Positions 27,830 through 36,530 of a stretch of DNA of 64,000 bases are shown piece after piece (the first letter of the stretch is position 1; each line of letters opens with the position of its first letter). This DNA comes from Deltaproteobacteria bacterium. GTDB taxonomy: Bacteria > Bdellovibrionota > JACOXK01. Made by a program: the position numbers and the translations under genes. The notes beneath the pieces are model-generated. The model worked only from the letters and a program-made list of their open reading frames with translations. It did no database searches and was not told the origin of the DNA. The stretch is taken from positions 1 through 64,000 of the forward strand of contig JACPKQ010000020.1 of NCBI GenBank assembly GCA_016186995.1, given 5' to 3'.

Positions 27830-29152
27830 TTACCTCTTAAGAACTTCTCTCAAAGCAGGGAAAATTTTAGGTGGGGCATCTTCAGACTGAAATGTGACAT
27901 CAAAAAACTTAGCTACGTCGATCGCTGAACTCACAGCGTCTTCATGGAGTCCATATCCAAAATAACTTCCGCAAAAAAAACTATTTTTTTCCCCATTTAA
28001 AGTAGGCAGTTGCTGAATTGTTGGATACGAAGAAAAATCATAAATGGGTGTTCTTAAAGTAAGATCTAATTCTATGAGTTCATCCCGAATAGGAAAATTA
28101 GGATGTTGTGTACCAATATATTCACAATCTTTAGAAACATAAGATTGATGCCAGGTAGATCCACTCACAGATGTATCAACCACCCCATTTCTATTCGTAT
28201 AAAGGAATGTATAAGCTTGCATTAAATCGCGCGGTGGAAATGAGGAATAATCTCGATGAACGGCTAAACGACCATTATAGTATCTCCAAGCTCCTAAAAT
28301 TTTTCTCTCAGCATCGGTAGGACTTTCTATAAGAGGGAGAGCTTGATCTGCATTACAAGCAAAAACCACTTGATCAAAAGGACGTTTTTCTCCATCCTTC
28401 ATGACTAATGTAACACCTTTTTCATCTCGCAAAACAGTTTTAATCTGTGCATTAAAAATCACTTTACTGCGAAATGATGCAGACAGAGCCTCTACATAAC
28501 TCTTTGTACCTCCATCTACACAACGGATGGAATAAAGAGCCTTAGGAGAGAGAAAATCATTATGAACTTTAAGTTTATTCAGAAAAAAGCTTGCTGGAGA
28601 GTTTAAAATATCCGAACCCTTCATAGAAGAAAGCAAGCATAAAGTGCACATAAAAATTGTTCTTGCGTCTCCTTTAAACTGAGGAATTTTTTGTAGACAT
28701 TCATCTAAAGTAAGCCCCTCTACCTCACCTGCCTTCAATAAAGCTTGGGCTTTCTTTAATCCTAAATAAACTTGCATGAGCATTTTCAAACTGCTCGCCC
28801 GAAGAAGCTGAAATTTTTGTTTCCGAATACCTTTAAAAGTGGGTGTTAAATAAATTCCTTCATGGGTGTCCAAATCACGCAAACTCATAAAAGAAGTAGG
28901 ACACAAACTTGTTCCAATATCTAGCTCAGAAAGAAGAGCAAAAAAGTTTTTGTAGCCTTTTCTACCAAAAGCAGCAACTGCAACATCCATTGAGTCACCT
29001 TGAGGAGATATATGAGTATAAGCATTTCCTCCAATTCGTGAGGACTTTTCAAATAAAGTAACATCATGCTTTTGATTGATTAGATATCCAGCGGTTAAAC
29101 CCGCAATGCCGCCACCAATAATAGCTACATTCCTTCTTTTCATTTTCTTCAT
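27830..29152 (-). CDS. FAD-dependent amine-oxidase-type oxidoreductase
   Basis: 440 residues with an N-terminal dinucleotide fold (VAIIGGGIAGLTAGYLI, EKSSRIGGNAYTH) and a C-terminal FAD-binding end (NSFFCGSYFGYGLHEDAVSSA). It is like the oxidoreductases that travel with cyclopropane-fatty-acid-type enzymes and desaturases. Here it overlaps the acetoacetate-decarboxylase-like gene (ATGA), completing an SDR/decarboxylase-like/FAD set. Probably acts on a lipid or polyketide-like compound; the substrate is unknown. Confidence 0.85.
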   Translation of the reverse strand: MKKMKRRNVAIIGGGIAGLTAGYLINQKHDVTLFEKSSRIGGNAYTHISPQGDSMDVAVAAFGRKGYKNFFALLSELDIGTSLCPTSFMSLRDLDTHEGIYLTPTFKGIRKQKFQLLRASSLKMLMQVYLGLKKAQALLKAGEVEGLTLDECLQKIPQFKGDARTIFMCTLCLLSSMKGSDILNSPASFFLNKLKVHNDFLSPKALYSIRCVDGGTKSYVEALSASFRSKVIFNAQIKTVLRDEKGVTLVMKDGEKRPFDQVVFACNADQALPLIESPTDAERKILGAWRYYNGRLAVHRDYSSFPPRDLMQAYTFLYTNRNGVVDTSVSGSTWHQSYVSKDCEYIGTQHPNFPIRDELIELDLTLRTPIYDFSSYPTIQQLPTLNGEKNSFFCGSYFGYGLHEDAVSSAIDVAKFFDVTFQSEDAPPKIFPALREVLKR

Positions 29153-29919
29153 TCAATCAGTGTTGGTTCAAATAATATTCCCTCACAACTCGGAGAATAT
29201 AAAAACTGGATTTGCTTTCCAAGATTGAGCTCGTGGAAGGGTTGACTTTTAGGATGATCTCCCAATCGAAGACTCACTCGAGGCACCAAAAATGAAACCC
29301 CGAATTCTTTTTGATGAATGAAGACCTTTCCATGAAGTGGTCTTCCATCTTTGATTGGATAAGAGTTTAAAGTCATGATGTTAGACTTACTTCTTATCTT
29401 TATTTTTCGAGCCTCAAACTCTAAAATCAATTCTGACGACTCTTTGTCTCTTAATGTGCAAACACGATGAGTTGCAGTTTCTCTAAAGGTAATGTCAGCA
29501 AGATATTTTGGATAATTGAAATAATCAATCCCACCATAGAGAGCAACATCGGTAGTGACAGGAAGTTCTTTAATAAACCCGTAATAATCTGACTTTAAAG
29601 TAGACTTAAGTAAATGAATGAAGGTGTGATGAGTTTTTTTTCCATATTGAACCGCGAAGGAAAGAGAAACTTCATTATAAGGACCAATATCAGATTGCTT
29701 ATATTCCATACAATGAATAGCAGCTAAACCTCGTCCGGGTAAAATACTTAACGGATAATAATCCTCTGAAGGTAAATACTTTTGAATTGTTTTCAAGTCC
29801 GCCGTAAAAACGCAGCCCATTAAATTTATATCTTGATAAAATAAGGGAGATTTTCCTTTAAAATCACGAATGGGTAATTCTTTTTGTCTATACCCTTCAA
29901 AAAAATAATTTTGGTTCAT
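29149..29919 (-). CDS. Acetoacetate-decarboxylase-superfamily protein
   Basis: 256 residues. The pattern around ELPVTTDVALYGGIDYFNYPKYLADI matches the E...G..PK.LA region of the acetoacetate decarboxylase fold, and the N-terminal FYQDINLMGCVFTAD and PYNEVSLSFAV blocks fit as well. I cannot place the catalytic lysine with certainty, so activity may not be decarboxylation. It overlaps both neighbours by four bases. Confidence 0.7.
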   Translation of the reverse strand: MNQNYFFEGYRQKELPIRDFKGKSPLFYQDINLMGCVFTADLKTIQKYLPSEDYYPLSILPGRGLAAIHCMEYKQSDIGPYNEVSLSFAVQYGKKTHHTFIHLLKSTLKSDYYGFIKELPVTTDVALYGGIDYFNYPKYLADITFRETATHRVCTLRDKESSELILEFEARKIKIRSKSNIMTLNSYPIKDGRPLHGKVFIHQKEFGVSFLVPRVSLRLGDHPKSQPFHELNLGKQIQFLYSPSCEGILFEPTLIE

Positions 29920-30794
29920 GGATGGAATACCCCCTGATTCATTAACTTTTTATACACTCTATAAATTAAAGAATCATTAAAAGAAGGAACAAACTTTTTT
30001 AATAAATAAAAGGCATGAGCATCTGGATTAATCAAAGTAAGTTTTTTCTTGTGTACAATGGCTTGAATAATCGTGTGAGATGCTTTTTCTGGATTTGAGC
30101 CAAACTTTTTCACAATCCTATTCATTTTGTGAACCCGGTCATCCTCTCCTTCTCCGTGAGAAAGAGGCCCTAATATTGAATGACTCGCAATTTGTGTTTT
30201 GACAAAAGCGGGGCAAATCGTACAGACAGCGACTCTATCCTTAAGCTCTAGACTCAACGCCTCAGAAAACCCAACCACTCCAAACTTTGAAGTGCTATAA
30301 GCAACCATACCTGGCATGCCAATGAGTCCCCCCAAAGAAGAAATATTGACGATAGCCCCATTCTTACTTTCTAATAATTTTGGAAGTAGAGCTTTTGTGA
30401 GCCGAACAGTTCCCATTAAATTGGTTTCAATCACCGTCTCAAAATCTTCAATTTTTGATTTTTCAAAAAGCCCACTATAAGTAACACCCGCATTATTAAT
30501 GAGAATATCAAGGGGATGATCAGCAATTTCTTCTATAGCTTTTTCGAAATTTTTTTTTGATGACAAATCACAATGTAAAATTTTAATTTTTTGAGAACGA
30601 TGAGATGGATTGCCCACATCTTCTAAGTCTTTCTTTAATATCTCAAGTCCTTTTAGATTTTTATCTAATATGGTTAAATGACAATGCTCCTTAAAATAAA
30701 AATCCTTACTTAACTGACGCCCTATTCCTGACGCGGCACCTGTAATAAAAACGTGGTTATTTTTAAAATGAAACTTTTTTCGAAACAAACTCAT
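29916..30794 (-). CDS. Short-chain dehydrogenase/reductase
   Basis: About 292 residues from the ATG at 30794; a longer frame to 30971 is repeat-derived. NAD(P) site TGAASGIGRQL, NNAGVTYSG, catalytic Ser in VNISSLGG and YSTSKFG with the Tyr-Lys pair. Residues about 209-218 (PLSHGEGEDD) come from a family C palindrome inserted in frame. A candidate promoter, TTGCCA-16-TATATA (30800-30827), would start transcription at or next to the ATG, so the message may be leaderless. First gene of the three-gene operon. Confidence 0.9.
   Translation of the reverse strand: MSLFRKKFHFKNNHVFITGAASGIGRQLSKDFYFKEHCHLTILDKNLKGLEILKKDLEDVGNPSHRSQKIKILHCDLSSKKNFEKAIEEIADHPLDILINNAGVTYSGLFEKSKIEDFETVIETNLMGTVRLTKALLPKLLESKNGAIVNISSLGGLIGMPGMVAYSTSKFGVVGFSEALSLELKDRVAVCTICPAFVKTQIASHSILGPLSHGEGEDDRVHKMNRIVKKFGSNPEKASHTIIQAIVHKKKLTLINPDAHAFYLLKKFVPSFNDSLIYRVYKKLMNQGVFHP
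30142..30167. repeat. Palindromic repeat family C inside the SDR gene
   Basis: CCTCTCCTTCTC and GAGAAAGAGG pair across CGT; read in frame as a short Gly/Glu-rich insertion. Confidence 0.65.
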
Positions 30795-30799
30795 AACCC

Positions 30800-30827
30800 T
30801 ATATAGTATGCAAACATGTGTTGGCAA
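30800..30827 (-). promoter_or_regulatory. Candidate promoter of the SDR operon
   Basis: TTGCCA and TATATA on the minus strand, 16-bp spacer. Start of transcription would fall on about the first codon. Upstream, 30838-30890 holds a degenerate family C repeat. Confidence 0.45.
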
Positions 30828-31067
30828 GGGACTTTCTTCAAGGGGCCCCTCTTCGCTGTCTAATTCTCCCAATCCCTCACCAGGTTTCACGACTTGAGTC
30901 AATACGGTAGAAAGCATACCCCTTACGGGATGCTGAGATGTGCTAAAATCGACAAATTGCGTCACATCCATGTAAACCAGATTAACAGAGATTCTTTATA
31001 AATAACTGAATTTACTCATATTTTATTTATTAAATTATGGCATGTGTTTTGCTATTTGTACTATGAT

Positions 31068-31742
31068 ATGAAGAAACGCTCTCTTTTCTACATTTTTGGT
31101 CTGGCTGCGCTTGGTTTTGTGGCGCTCAACGTAACACCTTCACATCAGATTTTTGCAGCAGCTACCCAGGAACGGTCTAAAATCCTAAAACCACATCAGA
31201 AGGTCAAAGAGTCTTCTAAAATTGAAGATATAAACCACTTTATTTTGGCAGATAAAACCGTGTACATGAGTGTGAGCAATCAGGTATGGATATCTCAAGA
31301 TATTAATGCAAAGGAATACTTAAAAAAAGTTTATCACATTCACGGAACATTAAATGCTGAGAGTAATAAAGATATCGATCCGAACCCCTGGTGGGGCAGT
31401 GGGTATGCAGGACAGGTCAACCATCACACCATAAAAACAGAAGTGGATGCTGAATATATGATATTTTTAGTCACATCTAGTTTCAAAGCTCATATATCCA
31501 TTAGAAAAAAGAATCATAATCTCGACTCGATTCTAGATTCAGCTTTTGAGACGACAGAAGATTTCGGTGGAAAAAATGTGAGTGCGAGCTTGCGTTTTAA
31601 AACAGATACAGGTGCTGTGAGGTTTGATGCTGGAACATTAGGTGAAACCCATATCAGTGTGAGCAATGGTATGGGTAATACTTCTCTTTATGGTGACTAT
31701 GACCTCATTGTTTTCAAAGTGCTTCCCTATAAATCTAAATAG
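31068..31742 (+). CDS. Secreted protein of unknown function
   Basis: About 224 residues from the ATG at 31068, which directly starts a signal peptide (KKRSLFYIFGLAALGFVALN). An ATG eight codons earlier is in frame; neither has a ribosome site. The mature part is predicted beta-rich and ends in YGDYDLIVFKVLPYKSK; no family recognised. It lies between the SDR operon (divergent) and the second metalloprotease (convergent). Confidence 0.6.
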   Translation: MKKRSLFYIFGLAALGFVALNVTPSHQIFAAATQERSKILKPHQKVKESSKIEDINHFILADKTVYMSVSNQVWISQDINAKEYLKKVYHIHGTLNAESNKDIDPNPWWGSGYAGQVNHHTIKTEVDAEYMIFLVTSSFKAHISIRKKNHNLDSILDSAFETTEDFGGKNVSASLRFKTDTGAVRFDAGTLGETHISVSNGMGNTSLYGDYDLIVFKVLPYKSK

Positions 31743-31816
31743 ACGATCTTTAAAAGAAAAGCCGATCCCTTAGAATATTTCTAAATTAGCTTCATTCTAT
31801 CTTTTTCTAACTTCAT

Positions 31817-32464
31817 TTATTTAAATTGATATTGAATGAGTACTTTTAAATAAAGTTCTTCGAGGGCTCGTTCATCATTTTCAGTGGGTACACGAATACA
31901 AGTTGCATTTCCGCCTTTATACATCAAATCATTTGGATTTGTAGAATGCTGTAAACCTAAAAGATGTCCTACTTCATGTGCAACAGTATTCTCTAAGCAT
32001 TGTGAAAAGTACTCACGCCATCCACCCATATGCCACTGATCCATGGTATGAAATGAAACATCAGAGTTAATAAAGATATCTGCTCCCAAAAGTGGTTTAG
32101 AAGATTGATCATAACATGTTATTAGTTTTGTACATGCCGCTGTATTTGGAGATAAGTCCAACCTTACAACAACATGAAGATTATCACTATGATCAATAGG
32201 AACTTCTTTAATCCCCATATACTTAAAATGAATTTCTTTCCCTGCTAATTTTGAAAGAATTGGTTCCCAATTTTTAAATCCCTGTTTGATTGTGGCAATT
32301 TCTTCAGTTGTAAATTGATCGGGATAAATAGTGTATTCTGTTTGAAACACAGGTTGAATATAACGATTAAAAATGGAGGTTCTTTCACGACTAGAAAAGT
32401 CTGTTACCCGACATGCCGACAAAGAAAACATAACGGAAATAATAACGAAGAGCTTCAATTTCAT
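31817..32464 (-). CDS. Metzincin-like metalloprotease lipoprotein (paralogue 2)
   Basis: About 215 residues from the ATG at 32464. Lipoprotein signal FVIISVMFSLSAC; zinc site AHEVGHLLGLQHS with Met-turn NDLMY. It shares QGFKNWEPI, an IQPVF start and DQWHMGG with the paralogue at 23850-24545. Extra residues between about 125 and 140 include a Cys pair (AACTKLITC) absent from the paralogue. An envelope protease with unknown target. Confidence 0.84.
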   Translation of the reverse strand: MKLKLFVIISVMFSLSACRVTDFSSRERTSIFNRYIQPVFQTEYTIYPDQFTTEEIATIKQGFKNWEPILSKLAGKEIHFKYMGIKEVPIDHSDNLHVVVRLDLSPNTAACTKLITCYDQSSKPLLGADIFINSDVSFHTMDQWHMGGWREYFSQCLENTVAHEVGHLLGLQHSTNPNDLMYKGGNATCIRVPTENDERALEELYLKVLIQYQFK

Positions 32465-32503
32465 GCCATGCATATAGTCATAAAACAAACATTATGCAAT
32501 ATG

Positions 32504-32590
32504 TATCTGGCCTTATTCAATAAATTATTGCGTCTTAAAAAAATTGAACGCATAGGCTTAGGTCGAAGTACGAGATATAGAAAACTGTAA
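32504..32590 (+). pseudogene. Remnant of a winged-helix C-terminus (Fic- or RecG-like type)
   Basis: The last 28 residues of an open frame read FNKLLRLKKIERIG then GRSTRYRKL, the look of the C-terminal winged helix of Fic-family or AlbA-domain proteins. No upstream domain remains. Probably a leftover from a lost gene. Confidence 0.45.
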
Positions 32591-32606
32591 TTAAGCTTTT
32601 ATTAGA

Positions 32607-32789
32607 AAGCCGGATCTTCAATCTGGAAATATTAGTTACAAACTTATGAAATCTATTGGACAGGCAGAGGTTGTGGTCCCCATTTTACTTGGAATGAAAA
32701 AACCAGTTCACGTATTACAACACAACTGCTCTGTTACAGACATTGTTAACATGGCCGCCATAACAGTTGTTGAGGCTAAAGATAAATAA
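32607..32789 (+). pseudogene. C-terminal remnant of a phosphotransacetylase domain (malic enzyme MaeB or Pta)
   Basis: The frame reads KPDLQSGNISYKLMKSIG, then VVVPILLGMKKPVHVLQ, NCSVTDIVNMAAITVVEA and a stop. These are the last about 60 residues of the phosphate acetyl/butyryl transferase domain, best matching the C-terminus of NADP-malic enzyme. No upstream part of the gene exists here. The gap 32465-32810 thus holds two gene remnants. Confidence 0.8.
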
Positions 32790-32810
32790 AGAATACCAAA
32801 AAGCCACCCA

Positions 32811-33584
32811 TCAAATGATTCCGCTTCCCAACAAAATAGCAATGATCCCTAACAAAACTGCGACGGATAGTTGAACACCTTTAAACGTTATTTTCTTCAA
32901 CAGCTTGTTTCCAATATAAGCACCGGTGAACGCAGATAGCGTTGCGGCAACCAACACAATAATATTGTCATTGAAGTTCAGTGCCAACATGTGTGTCCCA
33001 TAAACAGAAATTCGTATAAAATCAACCAAACACGCAGTCACGATCCCTGTTCCAATAAATTTTTCTTTGGATATGCCTGTACGAATCAGAAAAGCACTCC
33101 GCAAAGCACCTTGATGTCCTGACAGCCCACCGAAAAATCCACTAAGAACTCCGCCAAGCGGAAGGAGTTTCTTGTCCACAGTCCATTGATTTAGTTTTGG
33201 AACAATTTCAAACATACAAAAAATAACCATCAAAACAGCAATGGCAACCTTGACCGGTTCAACACTGTATTCAGTTCCATTGAGCATGTATGTGAACAGC
33301 GGATCAAAATCAGTTAGGGTAACAAGAAGATATGACCCCACAAACGCGGCAGGAATCGTCGGAAGTGAAAAGCGCAGGAAAACAGACTTGTCCACGTGCC
33401 TTCCAACAAGGCCAAGTTTAAACAGGTTGTTCAAAAAATGAACCACCGCTGTCAAACCAACAGCAACCTGAATCGGAAAAAAAAGCGAAAAAACAGGAAG
33501 TAAAATTGTTCCGAGGCCAAAACCTGAAAAAAAAGTCAGGCCCGAACCCATAAGTGCAACAATTGAAATCAGCAATATATCCAT
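32811..33584 (-). CDS. TauE/SafE-family (TSUP) permease
   Basis: 257 residues with seven or eight membrane helices in two repeats. Signature features are SGLTFFSGFGLGTILLPVF in the first half and GGVLSGFFGGLSGHQGALRS in the second. These proteins export or import sulfonates, sulfite or other organic acids. The base composition seems less AT-rich than that of its neighbours, and it lies between gene remnants and a tRNA, so recent acquisition is possible. Confidence 0.88.
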   Translation of the reverse strand: MDILLISIVALMGSGLTFFSGFGLGTILLPVFSLFFPIQVAVGLTAVVHFLNNLFKLGLVGRHVDKSVFLRFSLPTIPAAFVGSYLLVTLTDFDPLFTYMLNGTEYSVEPVKVAIAVLMVIFCMFEIVPKLNQWTVDKKLLPLGGVLSGFFGGLSGHQGALRSAFLIRTGISKEKFIGTGIVTACLVDFIRISVYGTHMLALNFNDNIIVLVAATLSAFTGAYIGNKLLKKITFKGVQLSVAVLLGIIAILLGSGII

Positions 33585-33591
33585 ACAAGTT

Positions 33592-33664
33592 TGGACCCGA
33601 CTGGTTTCGAACCAGCGACCTCGTCAATGCCATTGACGCGCTCTCCCAGCTGAGCTACGGGCCC
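33592..33664 (-). tRNA. tRNA-Ala (anticodon GGC)
   Basis: 73 nt on the minus strand. The acceptor GGGCCCG pairs with CGGGTCC, the D arm is TAGCTCAGCTGGGAGAGC, the anticodon arm CGTCA-ATGGCAT-TGACG, and the T arm has GGTTCGAAACC. The anticodon GGC gives alanine. The 3' CCA is not encoded. Confidence 0.97.
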
Positions 33665-33718
33665 ATATTGTATTCCAACTTCACTACCCATAACCCATTG
33701 TAGAAACACTCCCTTTTT

Positions 33719-34318
33719 TTATCCTCGAATAATACTTACTTTAGTAATCACCACATCTTTCAACGGTTTATCTCGCCCATCTCTTTCCACATGAGCTATT
33801 TGAGTCACAACTTCAAAGCCTTCAACAACTTGACCAAAAATAGAATGGCGATCATCTAACCAAGGTGTAGGCACCTCTGTAATAAAAAATTGAGAACCAT
33901 TCGTATTAGGGCCAGCATTGGCCATAGAAAGCATGCCGGGTTTATCGTGTCGAAGCTCTGAGTTAAATTCATCAGAGAACTCATAACCAGGGCCTCCCAT
34001 TCCTGTTCCTGTCGGATCTCCACCCTGAATCATAAAGTTAGGAATAACACGGTGAAAAACAATACCGTCATAATAAGGCCGTTTAACTTCTTCCCCTGTT
34101 TCGGGATCAGTAAATTCCTTTGTACCTTCAGCTAAACCCACAAAATTAGCCACTGTTTTTGGAGCTTGCTTATGAAAAAGCTCAATCTTTATGGTTCCCA
34201 TATTGGTTTCCATGATAGCATACATTTTTTTTCCCTCTCCTTTAACAAAAATTAAATAGAAAACACCTAAAACAACAAAACAAGTGAACACGACAGCTAA
34301 TATTTTTTTATATTTCAT
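33719..34318 (-). CDS. Cyclophilin-type peptidyl-prolyl isomerase, membrane-anchored
   Basis: 199 residues. An N-terminal hydrophobic stretch ([19 protein letters not shown]) anchors or exports it. The cyclophilin domain follows with [19 protein letters not shown], the [10 protein letters not shown] block and the final [10 protein letters not shown]. The catalytic Arg is in FHRV and the Gln in GSQFF. Probably acts on envelope proteins. Confidence 0.94.
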   Translation of the reverse strand: MKYKKILAVVFTCFVVLGVFYLIFVKGEGKKMYAIMETNMGTIKIELFHKQAPKTVANFVGLAEGTKEFTDPETGEEVKRPYYDGIVFHRVIPNFMIQGGDPTGTGMGGPGYEFSDEFNSELRHDKPGMLSMANAGPNTNGSQFFITEVPTPWLDDRHSIFGQVVEGFEVVTQIAHVERDGRDKPLKDVVITKVSIIRG

Positions 34319-34320
34319 AA

Positions 34321-34360
34321 CGGCTCCGGGAGAGTTCTTAGCCAGACTCTCGTGGGCTCA
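34321..34360. repeat. Imperfect inverted repeat upstream of the cyclophilin gene
   Basis: GGGAGAGT and AGACTCTCG face each other across about 12 bases, just before the cyclophilin start. Could be a hairpin in the leader or a degenerate repeat. Confidence 0.35.
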
Positions 34361-34409
34361 TTTAACAATTCAGAATAATTTTTGACAAGATTTTTTTTAA
34401 AATGAGTTA

Positions 34410-34937
34410 TCACACAAACTTTTTTAAGTAACGATACATAATATAAATTAAAGAAATAAAAACCAAAACCCACTTTATCAAGGCACAAAAGGTGGCTAAG
34501 AATACAAGGTAAGAAAAGAGATCCTTCGCTGCGCTCAGGATGACGGGAGAGTCGCTCAGAACAACATTATTTAGTAAAATAAGATGAAAAGAATTTTCCA
34601 CCCAATCTAAAATGGCAGCAAGAAATGGTAGTAATAAAAAAGGTAGCTGTGCTTTCTGGATTCCGATAAGACTTGAAAGAAAAAAAGAATAAGCAATGGG
34701 AAAAAAATAATCAACATAAAGTATGTTTTTAAAAGCCTGTACGCCTTGATCTCCCCAAAGCATCAAGATGTTTTGAAAGGCTTCCAGAGAATAAACAAAT
34801 TGTATCTCTAAAGGTGTTGGAGAGTGTGAAGGGCGTGCTTGATCAAAATATCCAAAAATAAAAATACAAAGAAGACCTGCAAAAAAAGAACCCCATAAAA
34901 TGTAAGGAGATTTAAGTTTTTTATAAAAAGATTCCAT
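34410..34937 (-). CDS. Four-helix membrane protein of unknown function
   Basis: 175 residues. Predicted helices fall at about 14-30, 74-92, 96-108 and 143-168. One loop (about 131-140, PVILSAAKDL) is a family D palindromic repeat in frame. WGSFFAGLLCIFIFGYF and WVENSFHLILL are notable, but no family is recognised. The start ATG lies ten bases after the thioesterase stop, so they may be cotranscribed. Confidence 0.65.
   Translation of the reverse strand: MESFYKKLKSPYILWGSFFAGLLCIFIFGYFDQARPSHSPTPLEIQFVYSLEAFQNILMLWGDQGVQAFKNILYVDYFFPIAYSFFLSSLIGIQKAQLPFLLLPFLAAILDWVENSFHLILLNNVVLSDSPVILSAAKDLFSYLVFLATFCALIKWVLVFISLIYIMYRYLKKFV
34519..34546. repeat. Palindromic repeat family D inside the membrane protein gene
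   Basis: GATCCTTCGCTGCGCTCAGG then ATGACGG, read in frame as VILSAAKDL. A second family D copy lies at 52607-52636. Confidence 0.8.
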
Positions 34938-34947
34938 TTATTTTAAT

Positions 34948-35367
34948 TTAAGACAAAGATTTTTCAAAGTTTTCAATTTTTTTTCTTAATTTATCCATCA
35001 TAGGAACAACTTTATTTTCATGATAATTATAAGTAACTTGAACAGTTTTTCCACTGGCTAAAAGGGTTCCTGTTTTGTGATCTTTCACTTCATAATCCAT
35101 ATCAAAACTGGAGTTTCCAATACGTGTTATGCCACAGAAAATATCTAATGAATCTCCTCCAAAACTGGGTGCTTTAAAATCACAACTGACATGGGCTAAA
35201 ATAAATGAAAAATCTTTTAAAGAACGAGCACGATCGTAACCCAAAGCCTTTACATAAGCTAAACGAGCCTCTTCAAAATAAGTAATATAAGCTGCATTAT
35301 TAGTATGGGCTAGGCCATCCACATCTGAAAAACGAACATGAAGACTGTGTTTAAATTTAAGTTTCAT
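34948..35367 (-). CDS. Acyl-CoA thioesterase (4HBT/YbgC-FadM type)
   Basis: About 139 residues of a single hot-dog fold. The FSDVDGLAHTNNAAYITYFEEAR motif carries the Asp that is catalytic in 4-hydroxybenzoyl-CoA thioesterases. The ATG at 35367 has GGAGGGTG about 12 bases upstream; the GTG/ATG four codons earlier is less likely. Hydrolyses an acyl-CoA; substrate unknown. Confidence 0.9.
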   Translation of the reverse strand: MKLKFKHSLHVRFSDVDGLAHTNNAAYITYFEEARLAYVKALGYDRARSLKDFSFILAHVSCDFKAPSFGGDSLDIFCGITRIGNSSFDMDYEVKDHKTGTLLASGKTVQVTYNYHENKVVPMMDKLRKKIENFEKSLS

Positions 35368-35385
35368 TTCTATAAGCACCCTCCC

Positions 35386-35418
35386 CTTTGTCCCCTCCCA
35401 TCAAGGGAGGGGACAAAG
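35386..35418. repeat. 14-bp perfect hairpin, family C
   Basis: CTTTGTCCCCTCCC and GGGAGGGGACAAAG across ATCAA, between gpsA and the thioesterase. Could stall or process the gpsA-side transcript. Confidence 0.8.
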
Positions 35419-35423
35419 AAAAA

Positions 35424-36530
35424 CTAAAATAAATATTCTGGTGTTGGAAATTTATTAACTAATAAATGCTTTGCTTCAGTAAAAACTGTTTTATATCCCT
35501 CATCTTCATAAGTTACATCAAATTTCAAAAGCCCTTTAAGAACAACCTCGACTGAAGCTCTTTCAAATAAAATTTTATAAAGCCCTTCTGTAATAGGCAT
35601 TGGAATTTGAAATTTTTGAGAAATTTCGTAAGCAATTTCCGTTGTATAAACCCCTTCTACAACCATTCCAATTTCCTTTAAAATAGCTTCTTTGCTTTTT
35701 CCTTGAGAGAGTAGCCTTCCAAAAGTATTGTTCCGACTTAAAGTTGAAAAACAGGTTGTTACTAAATCTCCCATTCCAGAAAGCCCCAAAAAAGTCTCCT
35801 TTTGTGCCCCTAAAAAAACTCCTAAACGAGTCATCTCTCCTAACCCCCGTGTTACTAAAAATGATTTTGAATTTGTTTGAAGTCCTAAGCCCGTTGCAAT
35901 TCCAGATCCAATAGCAATAATGTTTTTGAGCGCACCCCCTAACTCAACACCTTTTAAATCATAACTACCATAAACTTTAAAAGGAAAATAGGAACTGGAT
36001 CCCGGATCTTTGTGCGGGATGACAGAGGTAGAAAACAAATCGATAACATCATGAATGACTTCTTCATAATGAGAACCCACCACAGCCCCTGAGGGCTGAC
36101 CTGATAAAATTTCATTTGCAATATTAGGCCCTGAAAGAGAGCCTACTTTTTTACAACAGGTTTCCTCCTTAAGAATATCTGACATTGTTTTGCATGTTCC
36201 TTTTTCAATTCCTTTCGTACCACTTACAAGAATCTGATCGCCCCTCACTGTATGACCTAATTCAAAGGAAACTTCACGAAAAACTTGTGAAGGTACAATC
36301 ACAAATATAATAGAACAGTGATCTGTCACTTCTTTTAAATTTTGAGTTGCTTTTATTTTTTTGGAAAGTGGAGAAGAACCTGTATATTTCTTATTGGTGT
36401 GATACTCATTCATCTCATGTAACACTTCTCTATTTCGAGTGCACAAAACAACATCGCGCCCATTTGTAGCTAACAGATGTGCAACCGTTGTTCCCCAATT
36501 ACCCGAACCTATAACACCCACTTTATTCAT
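35424..36530 (-). CDS. gpsA: NAD(P)-dependent glycerol-3-phosphate dehydrogenase
   Basis: Makes sn-glycerol-3-phosphate for phospholipids. 368 residues against about 335 usually; the excess includes an in-frame family A repeat at about 169-179 (SVIPHKDPGSS). Rossmann motif GSGNWGTTVA, then SGPNIANEI, the catalytic Lys in VELGGALKNIIAI and GLSGMGDLVTTC. Overlaps the acyltransferase by four bases, so the pair makes lysophosphatidate precursors. Confidence 0.95.
   Translation of the reverse strand: MNKVGVIGSGNWGTTVAHLLATNGRDVVLCTRNREVLHEMNEYHTNKKYTGSSPLSKKIKATQNLKEVTDHCSIIFVIVPSQVFREVSFELGHTVRGDQILVSGTKGIEKGTCKTMSDILKEETCCKKVGSLSGPNIANEILSGQPSGAVVGSHYEEVIHDVIDLFSTSVIPHKDPGSSSYFPFKVYGSYDLKGVELGGALKNIIAIGSGIATGLGLQTNSKSFLVTRGLGEMTRLGVFLGAQKETFLGLSGMGDLVTTCFSTLSRNNTFGRLLSQGKSKEAILKEIGMVVEGVYTTEIAYEISQKFQIPMPITEGLYKILFERASVEVVLKGLLKFDVTYEDEGYKTVFTEAKHLLVNKFPTPEYLF
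35995..36026. repeat. Palindromic repeat family A inside gpsA
   Basis: CTGGATCCCGGATCTTTGTG then CGGGATGACAGAG, in frame in a loop before the catalytic block. Confidence 0.8.
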
